From: SCUS01 sp966211675 | Lineage (GTDB): Bacteria; Myxococcota_A; Polyangia; Polyangiales; Ga0077539 | Assembly (NCBI GenBank): GCA_966211675.1 | Contig: CBIHPK010000017.1 | Coordinates: forward strand, 1 to 64,000 | Length of the DNA: 64,000 nucleotides | Reading direction: 5' to 3' | Shown here: piece after piece, positions 52,289 to 60,491 of the stretch | How positions within the stretch are numbered: position 1 is the first letter of the stretch | How the letters are laid out: every line of letters starts with the position of its first letter | Translations under genes and position numbers: made by a program | Notes under the pieces: model-generated | Told to the model about the DNA's origin: nothing | Database searches by the model: none | What the model saw: the letters and a program-made list of their open reading frames with translations, nothing else

Positions 52289-53856
52289 CGACGCCACGAG
52301 AGCGCCGCGAAGAGCCCCGCCAGCAGCATCGGCCCCCGCCCGGACGGGCCGTTCCCACCCACCCGACAGCTGCACCCGTTGCTCGTGTCGTTGATCGCGA
52401 TGAGTCCGTCGTCGGTCGCGGCGTCGATACTCGCGCCGGCGTCCTGCGGCTCCGGGGGGACGTCCCGCTCCCCGAGGTCGAAGAACCCGACGTCCGAGAG
52501 CGGTGTCGCGTCGCGAGGGACGCCCCCGTCGGGCACCGGGATCGCCGCGCATCGCCCCATCTCGCAACGCTCGCCCGCCGGGCAGCGGGCGCCCTCGCAG
52601 GCGTCGACGCAGCGGCCGTCGACGCAGGTGCTGCCCTGAGCGCAGGTCACCGCGGCGCAGGCGGTCGCGCGGCAGCGCCCGTCCGATCCGCAGGCCTGAC
52701 CGTCGCCGCATCGCCGGCACTCGCAGCGCGGGACGCACACCCCGTCGACGCACGCCTGGTCGCTGTCGCAGCTCACGCCCGCGCATCCGTCCACGCATCG
52801 ACCCGCGCGGCAGAGCGTCCCCGCCGGGCACGCGATGCCCTCGCAGGACCCGACGCAGCGACCGCCCTCGCAGCGCTGGTTGGTCCCGCAGCTCACGGTC
52901 TCGCAGGCCGCCTCGACGCAGGTGCCGCGGTCGGTGCATCGCAGGCCAGGGAAGCAGCCGAGCTCGTTGAGGCAGCGGTCGACGCAGCGTCCGCGGTCGC
53001 ACACCTGCATCGTCCCGCAGAGGGCGCTGCCGTCGTCGACCATGCCGTTGCAGTCGTTGTCCACGCCGTCGCAGCGCTCCGCCGAGGCGGTCACGGACCC
53101 AACGCACGCGAGCGCCCCGGCGCGGCACTGTAGCGTCCCGGCGCCGCAGGCTCCCTGCATCGAGGTGGCGCAGCTGGCGCCGCCGCCGGTGCAAACGATC
53201 TCGTCGACCTGGGCGATGAAGTCCGTGAAGTTGTTGTCGCCGCCCGAGTAGAGGTCCTCCCACGCGAAGTAGAACGAGCGAGGCCTGACCCTCGAGTCGT
53301 AGGTCAGCAGGTGGATGTACGAAGACGTCGCTCCGGAGCTGTCGGGGTTGTAGGCGCGCTCCGAGTAGAAGGACGAGCCCGTGCGCGAGAGGTCGGCGCA
53401 GCAGGCCCCGTCGGGGCAGGTGCCGGACATCCCGACCTCGGGCGTACGGAGGAAGAAGCCGATCTCGCCGCCCAGGTACTGGGGATTGCCCCGGAGGTTG
53501 AGCGTGAAGCGCTCGCCCGGCATCGCGCCGCAGGGGATCAGCACCTGCTCGGGCCGCACCGGCGGGGGATTGTCCCGAGAGGGCGTCACCCCCGGCCGGA
53601 CGTTGTACCAGCCGAACACGTTCTGGAACCTCGCGTTGCCGCGGGTGACGAGCGTGAAGGTGAGGGTGCATCCGGGCACGAAGCGCTCGGGGACGATGGC
53701 GGCGTCCTCGCGCACCCGGATGGCGGTCTCTCCGCGCGCAATGAAGATGTCCTGGAGCTGGTTGCCGACAGGGATCTGCGCCCCGTTCGGCTGGGTGATC
53801 GCGAAGGCGGAAGAGGACAGCAGCAGCGAGCTGAGGAAGAAGGGCGCGACGCGCAT
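52246..53856 (-). CDS. Cys-rich DUF4114-like surface protein with MYXO-CTERM tail
   Basis: A 536-residue secreted protein. Signal peptide 1-18 (LLLSSSAFA). An N-terminal beta-rich domain ends in FYFAWEDLYSGGDNNFTDF, the pattern of DUF4114. A MopE-like metal motif CDGVDNDCNGMVDDG follows, then about nine short Cys repeats of the form CxxxxCxxGxxCxxGxC. The C terminus has a Cys-Ser-Cys, a membrane segment (GPMLLAGLFAALSW) and an Arg cluster, matching MYXO-CTERM. It should be anchored at the surface after sorting. GGGAGG lies about 9 nt before the ATG. Its 3' end overlaps glmU by 43 bp on the opposite strand. Confidence 0.85.
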   Translation of the reverse strand: MRVAPFFLSSLLLSSSAFAITQPNGAQIPVGNQLQDIFIARGETAIRVREDAAIVPERFVPGCTLTFTLVTRGNARFQNVFGWYNVRPGVTPSRDNPPPVRPEQVLIPCGAMPGERFTLNLRGNPQYLGGEIGFFLRTPEVGMSGTCPDGACCADLSRTGSSFYSERAYNPDSSGATSSYIHLLTYDSRVRPRSFYFAWEDLYSGGDNNFTDFIAQVDEIVCTGGGASCATSMQGACGAGTLQCRAGALACVGSVTASAERCDGVDNDCNGMVDDGSALCGTMQVCDRGRCVDRCLNELGCFPGLRCTDRGTCVEAACETVSCGTNQRCEGGRCVGSCEGIACPAGTLCRAGRCVDGCAGVSCDSDQACVDGVCVPRCECRRCGDGQACGSDGRCRATACAAVTCAQGSTCVDGRCVDACEGARCPAGERCEMGRCAAIPVPDGGVPRDATPLSDVGFFDLGERDVPPEPQDAGASIDAATDDGLIAINDTSNGCSCRVGGNGPSGRGPMLLAGLFAALSWRRQRFGARRSRRRLP

Positions 53857-53923
53857 GGAAGGGGCCTCCCGATCGACGGATGCGGGAGGTTGTACCGCGT
53901 CGGCCGCTCGGGCCGCGAGGCGA

Positions 53924-54283
53924 TCAGGCCGCGGCGGCGCGACCGTTGACCAGGGCCTTGAGCGCGGCCGCCATCGCGGCGTCGGGGCGCTTGGGCAGGT
54001 TGCGGAGCCGGTCGTGCGTGAGGGCCAGCTGCTCCATGACCGCCTGCGCCTTCGGGTCACGCCGGACCGGCACGTCGAGCGATTGCACCCAGGCCACCAG
54101 CGCCATGGCGCCGGCATAGGCCCCATCGCGGTGGGGCCGACACGTCGCGCGGGTCACCCAGTAGCGCTGGTGACCGTCCGCCGACTCACGCCACATCTCG
54201 AGCGTCGCCTTCCGGCCGCCCTCGGCGGGAGCCCAGGTGAACAGATACCCGGCAGCACGGAAGAAGCGTTCGGTGTCGGTCAT
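53924..54283 (-). CDS. Small uncharacterised protein, paralogue of the 18868-19218 gene
   Basis: A 119-residue soluble protein. Its first 65 residues match the protein at 18868-19218 in RAAGYLFTW (9-17), a central WRES strand, HQRYWVTRA and the helix AMALVAWVQSL. The C terminus has a distinct Ala-rich helix (AAMAAALKALVNG). No known domain. The conserved aromatic/basic pattern suggests a common fold binding a shared partner. The upstream 329 bp separates it from a divergent esterase gene. Confidence 0.65.
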   Translation of the reverse strand: MTDTERFFRAAGYLFTWAPAEGGRKATLEMWRESADGHQRYWVTRATCRPHRDGAYAGAMALVAWVQSLDVPVRRDPKAQAVMEQLALTHDRLRNLPKRPDAAMAAALKALVNGRAAAA

Positions 54284-54612
54284 GGTTGTGGCCTCGGTGG
54301 ATGGGATGGCGAGGAAACCGTCTGGAGCTCTACCTCATTCCGGTCAGCAAGGCGCAGGCCAGCATCGAGGCTTGGGTCATCCCTGCCACGGTCGCCCAAC
54401 CCTGACCGCACTCAACCGGGAAAACTCTAGGGCCCCGCCCTCCATGGTGAGTGCGAGAGCCTGTGGCGTTCAGCCGCAAGCGTGGCGGGGATGCAACAAG
54501 GAGCACGCACGCATCGTGTGCGCAGCCGCCGAGAGACCACGCAAGCGATGCGCGGGTGAAGGTGTCGGGAGTGTTTGACGTGCACTCGTCGCCCGGTGCA
54601 ACCCTGTCGCCG
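54284..54612. other. Intergenic region without a recognised gene
   Basis: This 329-bp divergent interval holds no convincing coding frame, RNA gene or long repeat. Near its right end a TTGACG (54575-54580) with an 18-nt spacer and CAACCC (54599-54604) could be the esterase promoter. An in-frame extension of the downstream gene to 54451 is open but lacks a signal peptide and is rejected. Confidence 0.5.
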
Positions 54613-55830
54613 ATGCGACGGTCCATCATCGCGCTGTGCCTGCTGGTCGGATGTGGAGGAGTCGCGGGTTCACCTCCCGCGACCGACGCGGGCGCCGACG
54701 TCCGCGCGACGCCGGACCTCGGATCGGACCTCGGCGGGGCCCTCGACGCAGGCCCCGAGGTCGGGGCCGACGCGGGCTCCCGTGACGCGGCCACCACCCG
54801 CACCACGCTCCGCGTTCACTACCCCGTCGGCACCCGCTCGCTCAGCCTTCGCGGCGACCTCGCCGGGCTCTCCTGGGATCGCGGGGTCTCCCTCACCCGC
54901 GTCACCGCCGACGTCTGGGAGTGGTCCTCCGCCGAGGTCACGCGATCGTTCGAATGGAAGCCCCTCCTCGATGACCGCGAGTGGTCCATCGGGATCAACT
55001 ACCGCGCGTCGCCCGGTGCCACATTGGACATCTATCCCAGGTTCGTCACCCGCTCGGGGCGCTGGTCCCGCGCGATATCGGCCTTCCACTCCACGGTGCT
55101 CAACAACGACCGCGGGGTCTGGCTCTATCTCCCGCCCTCCTATGACGAGAACCCCCTCGCCCGCTTCCCCGTCGTCTACATGCATGACGGTCAGAACCTC
55201 TTCAACCCCGCGACGGCCTTCGGCGGTCAGCCCTGGTACGCTCAGGACGCGCTGAACCGGGGCGCCGACAGCGGCGCGGTGCGCGAGGCCATCGTCGTCG
55301 GCGTGGAGAACACCGCCGAGCGCATCGACGAGTACACCCCCACCCGAGACGCGGGCCGCATGGCCGGAGGCCGCGGCGATCTCTACCTCCGGATGCTGGT
55401 CGAGGAGGTCAAGCCGTTCATCGACCGCACCTACCGGACGCTCCCCGGGGCGGCGGACACGGTGCTCATCGGGTCGTCCCTCGGGGGACTGATCTCCGCC
55501 TGGGCAGGCATCCACCACGCCGGGGTCTTCGGCAACATCGGGGCGATGTCCCCGTCGACCTGGTGGGACGACCGGGTGCTGCTGCGCGAGGCCGCCATGC
55601 TGCGCGGGCTCGCCCCGAGGCCGGGGCGCATCTACGTCGACAGCGGAGACAGCGGCGACAGCCGCGACGACGTGGACAACACCGCCATGCTGGCCGAGGC
55701 GGTGCGCGGAGCGGGGTATCGCGACGGGGTCGACTTCCGATATGTGGTGCAGCCCGGGGCCGTCCACAACGAGCTGTACTGGTCGCAGCGATTGCCCGGG
55801 GCGCTGGCCTTCCTGCTGGGCGGCCAGTGA
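54613..55830 (+). CDS. Esterase-family lipoprotein (enterochelin esterase-like)
   Basis: A 405-residue lipoprotein: signal with lipobox LVGC near residue 14, then an Ala/Asp/Gly-rich linker (about 20-60) and an N-terminal carbohydrate-binding-type beta-sandwich (about 60-150). The C-terminal alpha/beta hydrolase has FPVVYMHDGQNLF, the nucleophile in GSSLGG (about residue 297), and a late His in AVHNELYW; an Asp in YVDSGDSGD completes the triad. The group includes enterochelin/ferri-siderophore esterases and glycan-acyl esterases, so substrate is open. Probably outer-membrane or periplasmic. Confidence 0.85.
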   Translation: MRRSIIALCLLVGCGGVAGSPPATDAGADVRATPDLGSDLGGALDAGPEVGADAGSRDAATTRTTLRVHYPVGTRSLSLRGDLAGLSWDRGVSLTRVTADVWEWSSAEVTRSFEWKPLLDDREWSIGINYRASPGATLDIYPRFVTRSGRWSRAISAFHSTVLNNDRGVWLYLPPSYDENPLARFPVVYMHDGQNLFNPATAFGGQPWYAQDALNRGADSGAVREAIVVGVENTAERIDEYTPTRDAGRMAGGRGDLYLRMLVEEVKPFIDRTYRTLPGAADTVLIGSSLGGLISAWAGIHHAGVFGNIGAMSPSTWWDDRVLLREAAMLRGLAPRPGRIYVDSGDSGDSRDDVDNTAMLAEAVRGAGYRDGVDFRYVVQPGAVHNELYWSQRLPGALAFLLGGQ

Positions 55831-55848
55831 CCCGAGGCGCGCTCCCGC

Positions 55849-56871
55849 TCAGGGGGTGAGCAGCACCTTGCCGACGTTCTTGCGGTCGTGGATGCGCTGG
55901 TGCGCGGCGGCGGCGTTGTCGAATGAGTGGGTCGAGTCGATCACCGGCTTGATCGCGCCCTCTCGATAGAGCGCGAGGATCTGGTGGAGCTGACCGAGGA
56001 GCATGGTCGACTCGTTCCAGAGGTGTCCCATGTTGACGCCGAAGATGCCCCGGTTGTCGTTCATGAGATTGAAGGGGAAGAGGTCGATGAGGGGCATCTG
56101 GAGCACGCCCTTCACCAGCGAGAGCACGTCCCGCTTGCCGTCCGGAGAGAGCGAGGCCGCGCCGAACGCGAAGAGTCGGCCCGTCGGCGCCAGCAGCCGG
56201 AAGCTCTTCTTCAGCGAGGCGCCGCCCTGCGCGTCGAGGGCGATGTCCACGCCGCGGCCTCCGGTGATGCGACGCACCTCGGTGGAGAAGTCCTGCGTGT
56301 GATAGTCGATGGCGTGGTCGAGCCCGGCGGACCGGAGGTACTCGTGCTTCGACGCCGAGGCGGTGCCGATGGTGACGGCGCCCGCGTGCTTGCAGAACTG
56401 GAGCGCCGCGAGCCCGACGCCGCCGGCGGCCGCGTGGATGAGCACCGTGTCCCCGCGCTTCACGTTGCCGAGATAGACCAGCATGTGGTGCGCGGTGAAG
56501 TAGACCACCGGGATCGCGGCGCCCTCCTCAAAGGACATCGCCTCGGGCATCTCAATCGCGAACTCGCTGCGAGCGCAGACCGTGTCGCTGTATCCGCCGA
56601 AGCGCACCACGGTGAGCACCCGCTGTCCGACCCGCGAGGCGTCGACGCCTTCGCCCACGGCGTCGATCACGCCGGAGACCTCGTAGCCCACCACCATGGG
56701 CGGCGGCGGTGCGTCGGGGTACATGCCGATGCGCGCCATGACGTCGGCGAAGTTGACGCCGCTCGCACGGACGCGCACCCGCACCTCGCCCGCGGCGGGC
56801 ACCGGGTCCGGCGCCTCGCGCACGACGAGGACGTCCGGGGCGCCGTGACGGGTGATCCAGATCTGTCTCAT
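55849..56871 (-). CDS. Zinc-independent MDR-family NAD(P)H:quinone/enone reductase
   Basis: A 340-residue medium-chain reductase of the quinone-oxidoreductase/VAT1 type. GVNFADVMAR replaces the zinc-binding Cys of alcohol dehydrogenases; the nucleotide motif IHAAAGGVGLAALQ is at about 143-156. It should reduce quinones or unsaturated carbonyls with NADPH. ATG 56871 is preferred over 56889 because a promoter-like pair lies immediately upstream of it. It is the last of several leftward genes that share a redox/aldehyde theme, but seems to have its own promoter. Confidence 0.9.
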   Translation of the reverse strand: MRQIWITRHGAPDVLVVREAPDPVPAAGEVRVRVRASGVNFADVMARIGMYPDAPPPPMVVGYEVSGVIDAVGEGVDASRVGQRVLTVVRFGGYSDTVCARSEFAIEMPEAMSFEEGAAIPVVYFTAHHMLVYLGNVKRGDTVLIHAAAGGVGLAALQFCKHAGAVTIGTASASKHEYLRSAGLDHAIDYHTQDFSTEVRRITGGRGVDIALDAQGGASLKKSFRLLAPTGRLFAFGAASLSPDGKRDVLSLVKGVLQMPLIDLFPFNLMNDNRGIFGVNMGHLWNESTMLLGQLHQILALYREGAIKPVIDSTHSFDNAAAAHQRIHDRKNVGKVLLTP

Positions 56872-56879
56872 GGGGCGCA

Positions 56880-56909
56880 GGGCTAACACGCGCCCCGGAG
56901 GAGTGTCGA
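56880..56909 (-). promoter_or_regulatory. Internal promoter of the quinone-reductase gene
   Basis: Reading leftward: TCGACA (56904-56909), an 18-nt spacer, and TAGCCC (56880-56885) preceded by TGT. Transcription would start at or within a few bases of the ATG (56871), a leaderless arrangement. The site fills the 38-bp gap after the upstream gene. Confidence 0.5.
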
Positions 56910-58364
56910 TCAGCGGCGGGGGATGAGCGCACGGAGGGCGGTGTCGAGCACCGGTCCGTAGGGCGGGCGGAGCAGGAAGCTGCCGTTGACGCGCGCCTGG
57001 TGGAAGACGGGCTTCATCTTCGACATGGCCTCGAAGCCCTCGCGGCCGTGATAGTGGCCCATGCCGCTGGGGCCGACGCCGCCGAAGGGCAGGTCTTCCT
57101 GCGCGAAGTGCAGCATCGTCTCGTTGACCGAGACGCCGCCGGACACCGTGCGATCGACCACCGACTGCACGGCGGCGCGGTCGTCGCCGAAGGCGTAGAG
57201 GGCCAGCGGCCGCGGGCGGTCATTGATGTACGCGATGGCCTCGTCGAGCGAGTCGTAGGGGACCACCGGGAGCAGCGGCCCGAAGATCTCCTCCTGCATG
57301 ACGGTCATCTCGTCGCCGACGTCGAGGAGCAGCGCGGGCCCGAGCTTGCGCGAGGCCTCGAAGGACTCGCTCGCCGGCGCGAGGGGGACTATGGTGGCGC
57401 CCTTCGCGCGGGCGTCGTCGACGAGGGCGACGAGGCGGCTGCGGTGGTGCGCGTTGACGATGGAGGTGTAGTCCGGGTTGTCACGCAGCGTCGGGTAGAG
57501 CTTCGCCGCGGCGGACCGGCACTCGGCCACGAAGGCCTCGCGCTCGCCTCGAGGGACGAGGGCGTAGTCGGGGGCGATGCAGGTCTGGCCGGCGTTGAAG
57601 AGCTTGCCGGTGATGATGGAGGTGGCCGCGCGGGACAGCGACGCGCCCGGGGTGAGGACCGCGGGGGACTTGCCGCCGAGCTCGAGCACCACGGGCGTGA
57701 GGTTCTCGGCGGCGGCGCGCATGACATGCTTGCCGACGCGGGTCGAGCCCGTGAAGAAGAGCAGGTCGAAGGGCAGCCGCGAGAAGGCCTCGGCGACCTT
57801 CGGGCCGCCCTGCACCACGCACACGCGGTCGGGCGTGAAGCACTCGTGGACGAGGTCGGCGATGATCGCGCTGATGTGCGGCACGATCTCCGACGGCTTG
57901 AGCATCACCCGGTTGCCCGCGGCGAGCGCGTAGATGAGCGGCGCCCCGAGGAGCTGGAAGGGGTAGTTCCAGGGGCCGATGATGCCGACCACGCCGAGGG
58001 GCTGCGGGATGATCTCGGCGCGCCCGGGCTGGAAGATCCAGCGCACCGGGCGGGCGCTCGGGCTCATCCACTCCGCGAGGTGCTCTCGCGTGTGCTGGAT
58101 GGACTGGAGCGTGACGAAGATCTCCGCGATGAGCGTCTCGTGCCGTGAGCGATGTCCGAAGTCCTCGGAGATGGCGCGGGCGATGTCGTCCTGGCGTCGG
58201 AGCATGGCGCTCGCGAGGCGGTCGAGGTCGCTGATGCGCTCCTCGTAGGTGCGCGCGGCGCTGTGCCGGGAGGCGCGGTGCATGGGGTCGAAGAGCGCCC
58301 GGAGCTCGGGCTCGTTGAGCTCGGTGGCGTGGGGCCTGGCGTCGATACTTGCCTCGGTCGTCAT
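56910..58364 (-). CDS. Coniferyl-type aldehyde dehydrogenase
   Basis: A 484-residue ALDH. Key residues: PWNYPF (131-136), K156 in LKPSE, FTGSTRVG (204-211), E228 in ELGGKSP and the nucleophile C262 in NAGQTCIAPDY. The C terminus carries a hydrophobic/basic region (SFLLRPPYGPVLDTALRAL) like membrane-attached fatty or coniferyl aldehyde dehydrogenases. ATG 58364 is chosen as the first family-like start. The upstream gene, 41 bp away, is a glutathione peroxidase; the combination suits removal of lipid-peroxidation aldehydes. Confidence 0.93.
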   Translation of the reverse strand: MTTEASIDARPHATELNEPELRALFDPMHRASRHSAARTYEERISDLDRLASAMLRRQDDIARAISEDFGHRSRHETLIAEIFVTLQSIQHTREHLAEWMSPSARPVRWIFQPGRAEIIPQPLGVVGIIGPWNYPFQLLGAPLIYALAAGNRVMLKPSEIVPHISAIIADLVHECFTPDRVCVVQGGPKVAEAFSRLPFDLLFFTGSTRVGKHVMRAAAENLTPVVLELGGKSPAVLTPGASLSRAATSIITGKLFNAGQTCIAPDYALVPRGEREAFVAECRSAAAKLYPTLRDNPDYTSIVNAHHRSRLVALVDDARAKGATIVPLAPASESFEASRKLGPALLLDVGDEMTVMQEEIFGPLLPVVPYDSLDEAIAYINDRPRPLALYAFGDDRAAVQSVVDRTVSGGVSVNETMLHFAQEDLPFGGVGPSGMGHYHGREGFEAMSKMKPVFHQARVNGSFLLRPPYGPVLDTALRALIPRR

Positions 58365-58405
58365 GGCGGTAGACCTCGTGGGTGTCGCAGGTGTCGGGCG
58401 ATGCG

Positions 58406-58885
58406 TCAGCCGAGCGCGGACTGGATGGCGCTGCGCAGCTCGGCGGACTCCGGGGCGACGCCGGAGCCGAAGCGCCCGACGATCTCGCCGCGGCCGTTGA
58501 TCAGGAACTTCTCGAAGTTCCACTTCACGTCCCCGGAGGGCGTGGCCGTCGAGGTGAGCCATTGGTAGAGGGGATTCTGCCCGGCGCCCTTCACCACGGT
58601 CTTCGCCAGCATCGGGAAGGTCACGTGGTAGTTCGTCTCGCAGAAGGACTTGATCTCGTCGTTGGAGCCGGGCTCCTGGGCGCCGAACTCGTTGGCGGGG
58701 ACGCCCAGCACGGTGAAGCCGCGAGCGGAGAACTCGTCCTGAAGCTGCTGCAGGCCCTTGTACTGCGGCGTGTACCCGCATCGGCTCGCGACGTTGACCA
58801 GCAGCACCGTCTTGCCGCGCAGGTCGGAGAGGTCGCGCTGGGCGCCATCGATCGCGGGGAGCTTGAAATCATGCAGCGTCGTCAT
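58406..58885 (-). CDS. Glutathione peroxidase-family thiol peroxidase
   Basis: A 159-residue GPx-type peroxidase. The peroxidatic Cys is C36 in NVASRCGYTPQY (cysteine rather than selenocysteine), with the partner Gln in NEFGAQEPG and the Trp-Asn pair in VKWNFEKF. Such cysteine forms often use thioredoxin rather than glutathione. It reduces organic and lipid hydroperoxides in the cytoplasm. GGAG is about 13 nt before the ATG. Confidence 0.94.
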   Translation of the reverse strand: MTTLHDFKLPAIDGAQRDLSDLRGKTVLLVNVASRCGYTPQYKGLQQLQDEFSARGFTVLGVPANEFGAQEPGSNDEIKSFCETNYHVTFPMLAKTVVKGAGQNPLYQWLTSTATPSGDVKWNFEKFLINGRGEIVGRFGSGVAPESAELRSAIQSALG

Positions 58886-58905
58886 CGGTGGGGGACTCCT
58901 TCGAT

Positions 58906-59190
58906 TCAACCTTGCGGGGACGGATCGGGCGCGGGCTCGTCGAGGCTCTTGAGCTTGCGTCGCAGGGCGACGAGCTCGCCCTCGTACTCCTGCAGATGGG
59001 ACCAGGCCACGTAGAGGGCCACGCAGACCAGGGTGATGACCGAGAAGGCTACCAGCGCCGCCGCCGCGAAGCCCCATCGCCAGGCAACCACCGGCACGGC
59101 GAGGAGCCCGAAGGCCATGTACGGCGCGCGGGTCATGCTGACGCGCAGCTCGGAGATGTTGCCGAGGAGCCACTGCTCCCGATCGGCCAT
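58906..59190 (-). CDS. Small membrane protein with two predicted helices
   Basis: A 94-residue protein. Two adjacent hydrophobic segments (APYMAFGLLAVPVVAWRWGF and AAAALVAFSVITLVCVALYV) form a helical hairpin; the C-terminal 30 residues (HLQEYEGELVALRRKLKSLD) look coiled-coil. I recognise no family. It lies 20 bp before the peroxidase gene on the same strand and 46 bp after the previous one, which fits a shared transcript. Confidence 0.65.
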   Translation of the reverse strand: MADREQWLLGNISELRVSMTRAPYMAFGLLAVPVVAWRWGFAAAALVAFSVITLVCVALYVAWSHLQEYEGELVALRRKLKSLDEPAPDPSPQG

Positions 59191-59236
59191 CTTGCTTCGT
59201 CGTTGATCGGATATTTCCACGGCGACGGTCCTTATC

Positions 59237-60025
59237 TCACCGGACAATGGTCCAGCGACCCGAATGTCTCGTGGCCAGGAAGCCGAAGGCGAAGGGCCGC
59301 TCGTCGGTCGCGGCCACCAGAGGCATGCCCCCGGTGGAGTCGGTGACCCGCACCATCCGCCCCCCGGCGCACGGGACGGCCGCCAGCTCGGAGGGATCGA
59401 AGGGAGCGACGCGCCAGGTAGGGTCGGAGAAGAGTTCCTGGAAGAGCTCGCGCTGACCCTCGTCGATCTCCGAGAGGGGGACGTCAAGGGCGCGGGCGAG
59501 CTCCTGGGACTTGAGGGCCGTGAGCGCGATCATCGCGTCGACGTCCCGGGTCGCCATCGCCGCGTGGACCTGCTCGGCGAGCGCCACCAGCGCGCGCGCG
59601 TCGGCCTCGCCGGGCGGGACGTCCGGCGCGTCCTGCCAGATCCACCGGCCGAAGGCCCGCTCGGCGACGACGGTGAACTGCCTCCCCCAGACCCCGGTGA
59701 GCTCGCCCGGGGTCACGGGCATCGCGGCCTCGTCCCATCGGAAGGTGGCGATCACACCCTGCGGACCGGGGTCGACGCCGTGCTCTCCCGCGATGAGCTT
59801 CACGGTCATCGCGCGCGGCACCCCGAGGGCCCGGCCCTCGTCGTCGGTCATGGGCGTGAGGGCCAGCTCGAGGTTGTTGGACCCGACGACCACGTACGGG
59901 TTGAGCTTCGACTGGAACTGCCGGGCTCTGCCCTCCCACTCATTGAACACGTCGACGCCGTTGAGGGTCACCTGGGCGACCAGGCCCTCGCAGGCGACGT
60001 CGAGCACGTAGATCCAGTGCGGCAT
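59237..60025 (-). CDS. Conserved hypothetical protein, probably exported
   Basis: A 262-residue product from the first usable ATG (60025). The N-terminal part has a beta-sandwich look (VAQVTLNGVDVFNEWEGR, LNPYVVVGSNNLELAL), followed by a helical segment and a C-terminal beta-rich domain with PFAFGFLATRHSGRWTIVR. No family is recognised. Immediately upstream, the same frame reads FCAAALVVAFAAQPC, which resembles a signal peptide, but no ATG, GTG or TTG lies between it and a stop. Either a rare start is used or a base error hides the true start. Confidence 0.6.
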   Translation of the reverse strand: MPHWIYVLDVACEGLVAQVTLNGVDVFNEWEGRARQFQSKLNPYVVVGSNNLELALTPMTDDEGRALGVPRAMTVKLIAGEHGVDPGPQGVIATFRWDEAAMPVTPGELTGVWGRQFTVVAERAFGRWIWQDAPDVPPGEADARALVALAEQVHAAMATRDVDAMIALTALKSQELARALDVPLSEIDEGQRELFQELFSDPTWRVAPFDPSELAAVPCAGGRMVRVTDSTGGMPLVAATDERPFAFGFLATRHSGRWTIVR

Positions 60026-60094
60026 GCGGTGGCTCTCGCAGGGTTGCGCGGCGAAAGCTACGACGAGCGCCGCGGCGCAGAAACCCGGACCCCA

Positions 60095-60134
60095 GAATTA
60101 GATCAACCCACCGATCGGCTGATCGGTGGGTTGA
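60095..60134 (-). terminator. Intrinsic terminator of tRNA-Leu
   Basis: Perfect 14-bp arms (TCAACCCACCGATC / GATCGGTGGGTTGA, 60103-60116 and 60121-60134) around a GGCT loop begin 7 nt past the tRNA 3' end. On the transcribed strand a T-rich segment (TCTAATTCT) follows. It is the strongest terminator in the window. Confidence 0.85.
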
Positions 60135-60141
60135 CACCCGG

Positions 60142-60223
60142 TGCGAGCGAAAGGACTTGAACCTTCACGGTGTTACCCGCTGGAACCTGAATCCAGTGCG
60201 TCTGCCAATTCCGCCACGCTCGC
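60142..60223 (-). tRNA. tRNA-Leu (anticodon CAG)
   Basis: An 82-nt type II tRNA on the left-going strand. Acceptor arms GCGAGCG/CGCTCGC pair fully with discriminator A; the D-arm carries GGCGGAATTGGCAGACGC; the anticodon arm is CTGGA-TTCAGGT-TCCAG, anticodon CAG; the T-arm has GGTTCAAGTCC. The long variable arm is typical of tRNA-Leu. The 3' CCA is not encoded (ACCG follows). Confidence 0.95.
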
Positions 60224-60238
60224 GTCGAAGGGAGGCGG

Positions 60239-60268
60239 GGTCTACCGCCGATCCAGGGGGATCGTCAA
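60239..60268 (-). promoter_or_regulatory. tRNA-Leu promoter
   Basis: Reading leftward: TTGACG (60263-60268), an 18-nt spacer, and TAGACC (60239-60244), ending 15 nt before the tRNA 5' end. The layout matches the 2786 and 32556 promoters. Confidence 0.5.
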
Positions 60269-60328
60269 GAAGGAAACTCACGGTGACGCAACCTTCGTCT
60301 CCGCGCTTCGTGAAGTGCTTGCCGAAGC

Positions 60329-60346
60329 CGCGTAGGACCCTACGCG
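60329..60346. promoter_or_regulatory. Palindromic operator-like repeat
   Basis: CGCGTAGG-AC-CCTACGCG is a perfect 8-bp inverted repeat with a 2-nt centre. A third CGTAGG half-site lies at 60381-60386. It sits between the tRNA promoter and the small 60492 gene. The rest of the 268-bp interval 60224-60491 shows only a weak 5-bp hairpin (60415-60433). Confidence 0.4.
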
Positions 60347-60491
60347 CCGTCACCCCGCGGGTCGTATCACCGGCTTCGCACGTAGGGCCGCGGGACTTGT
60401 CGAAAACGCGGCAATGCCCGGAGAAACAGGGCAATGGAGACGCCGTGGCACGCTGACTGCTGAAGCGGTGCTCGAACGGAGAACGAACAAC

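Noticed and set aside
54451..54612. Extended start for the esterase gene
   Set aside because: The extension lacks a signal peptide and hides the lipobox that the ATG at 54613 reveals.
60141..60335. Short frame over the tRNA gene
   Set aside because: It reads through the antisense of tRNA-Leu; the tRNA cloverleaf explains the sequence.
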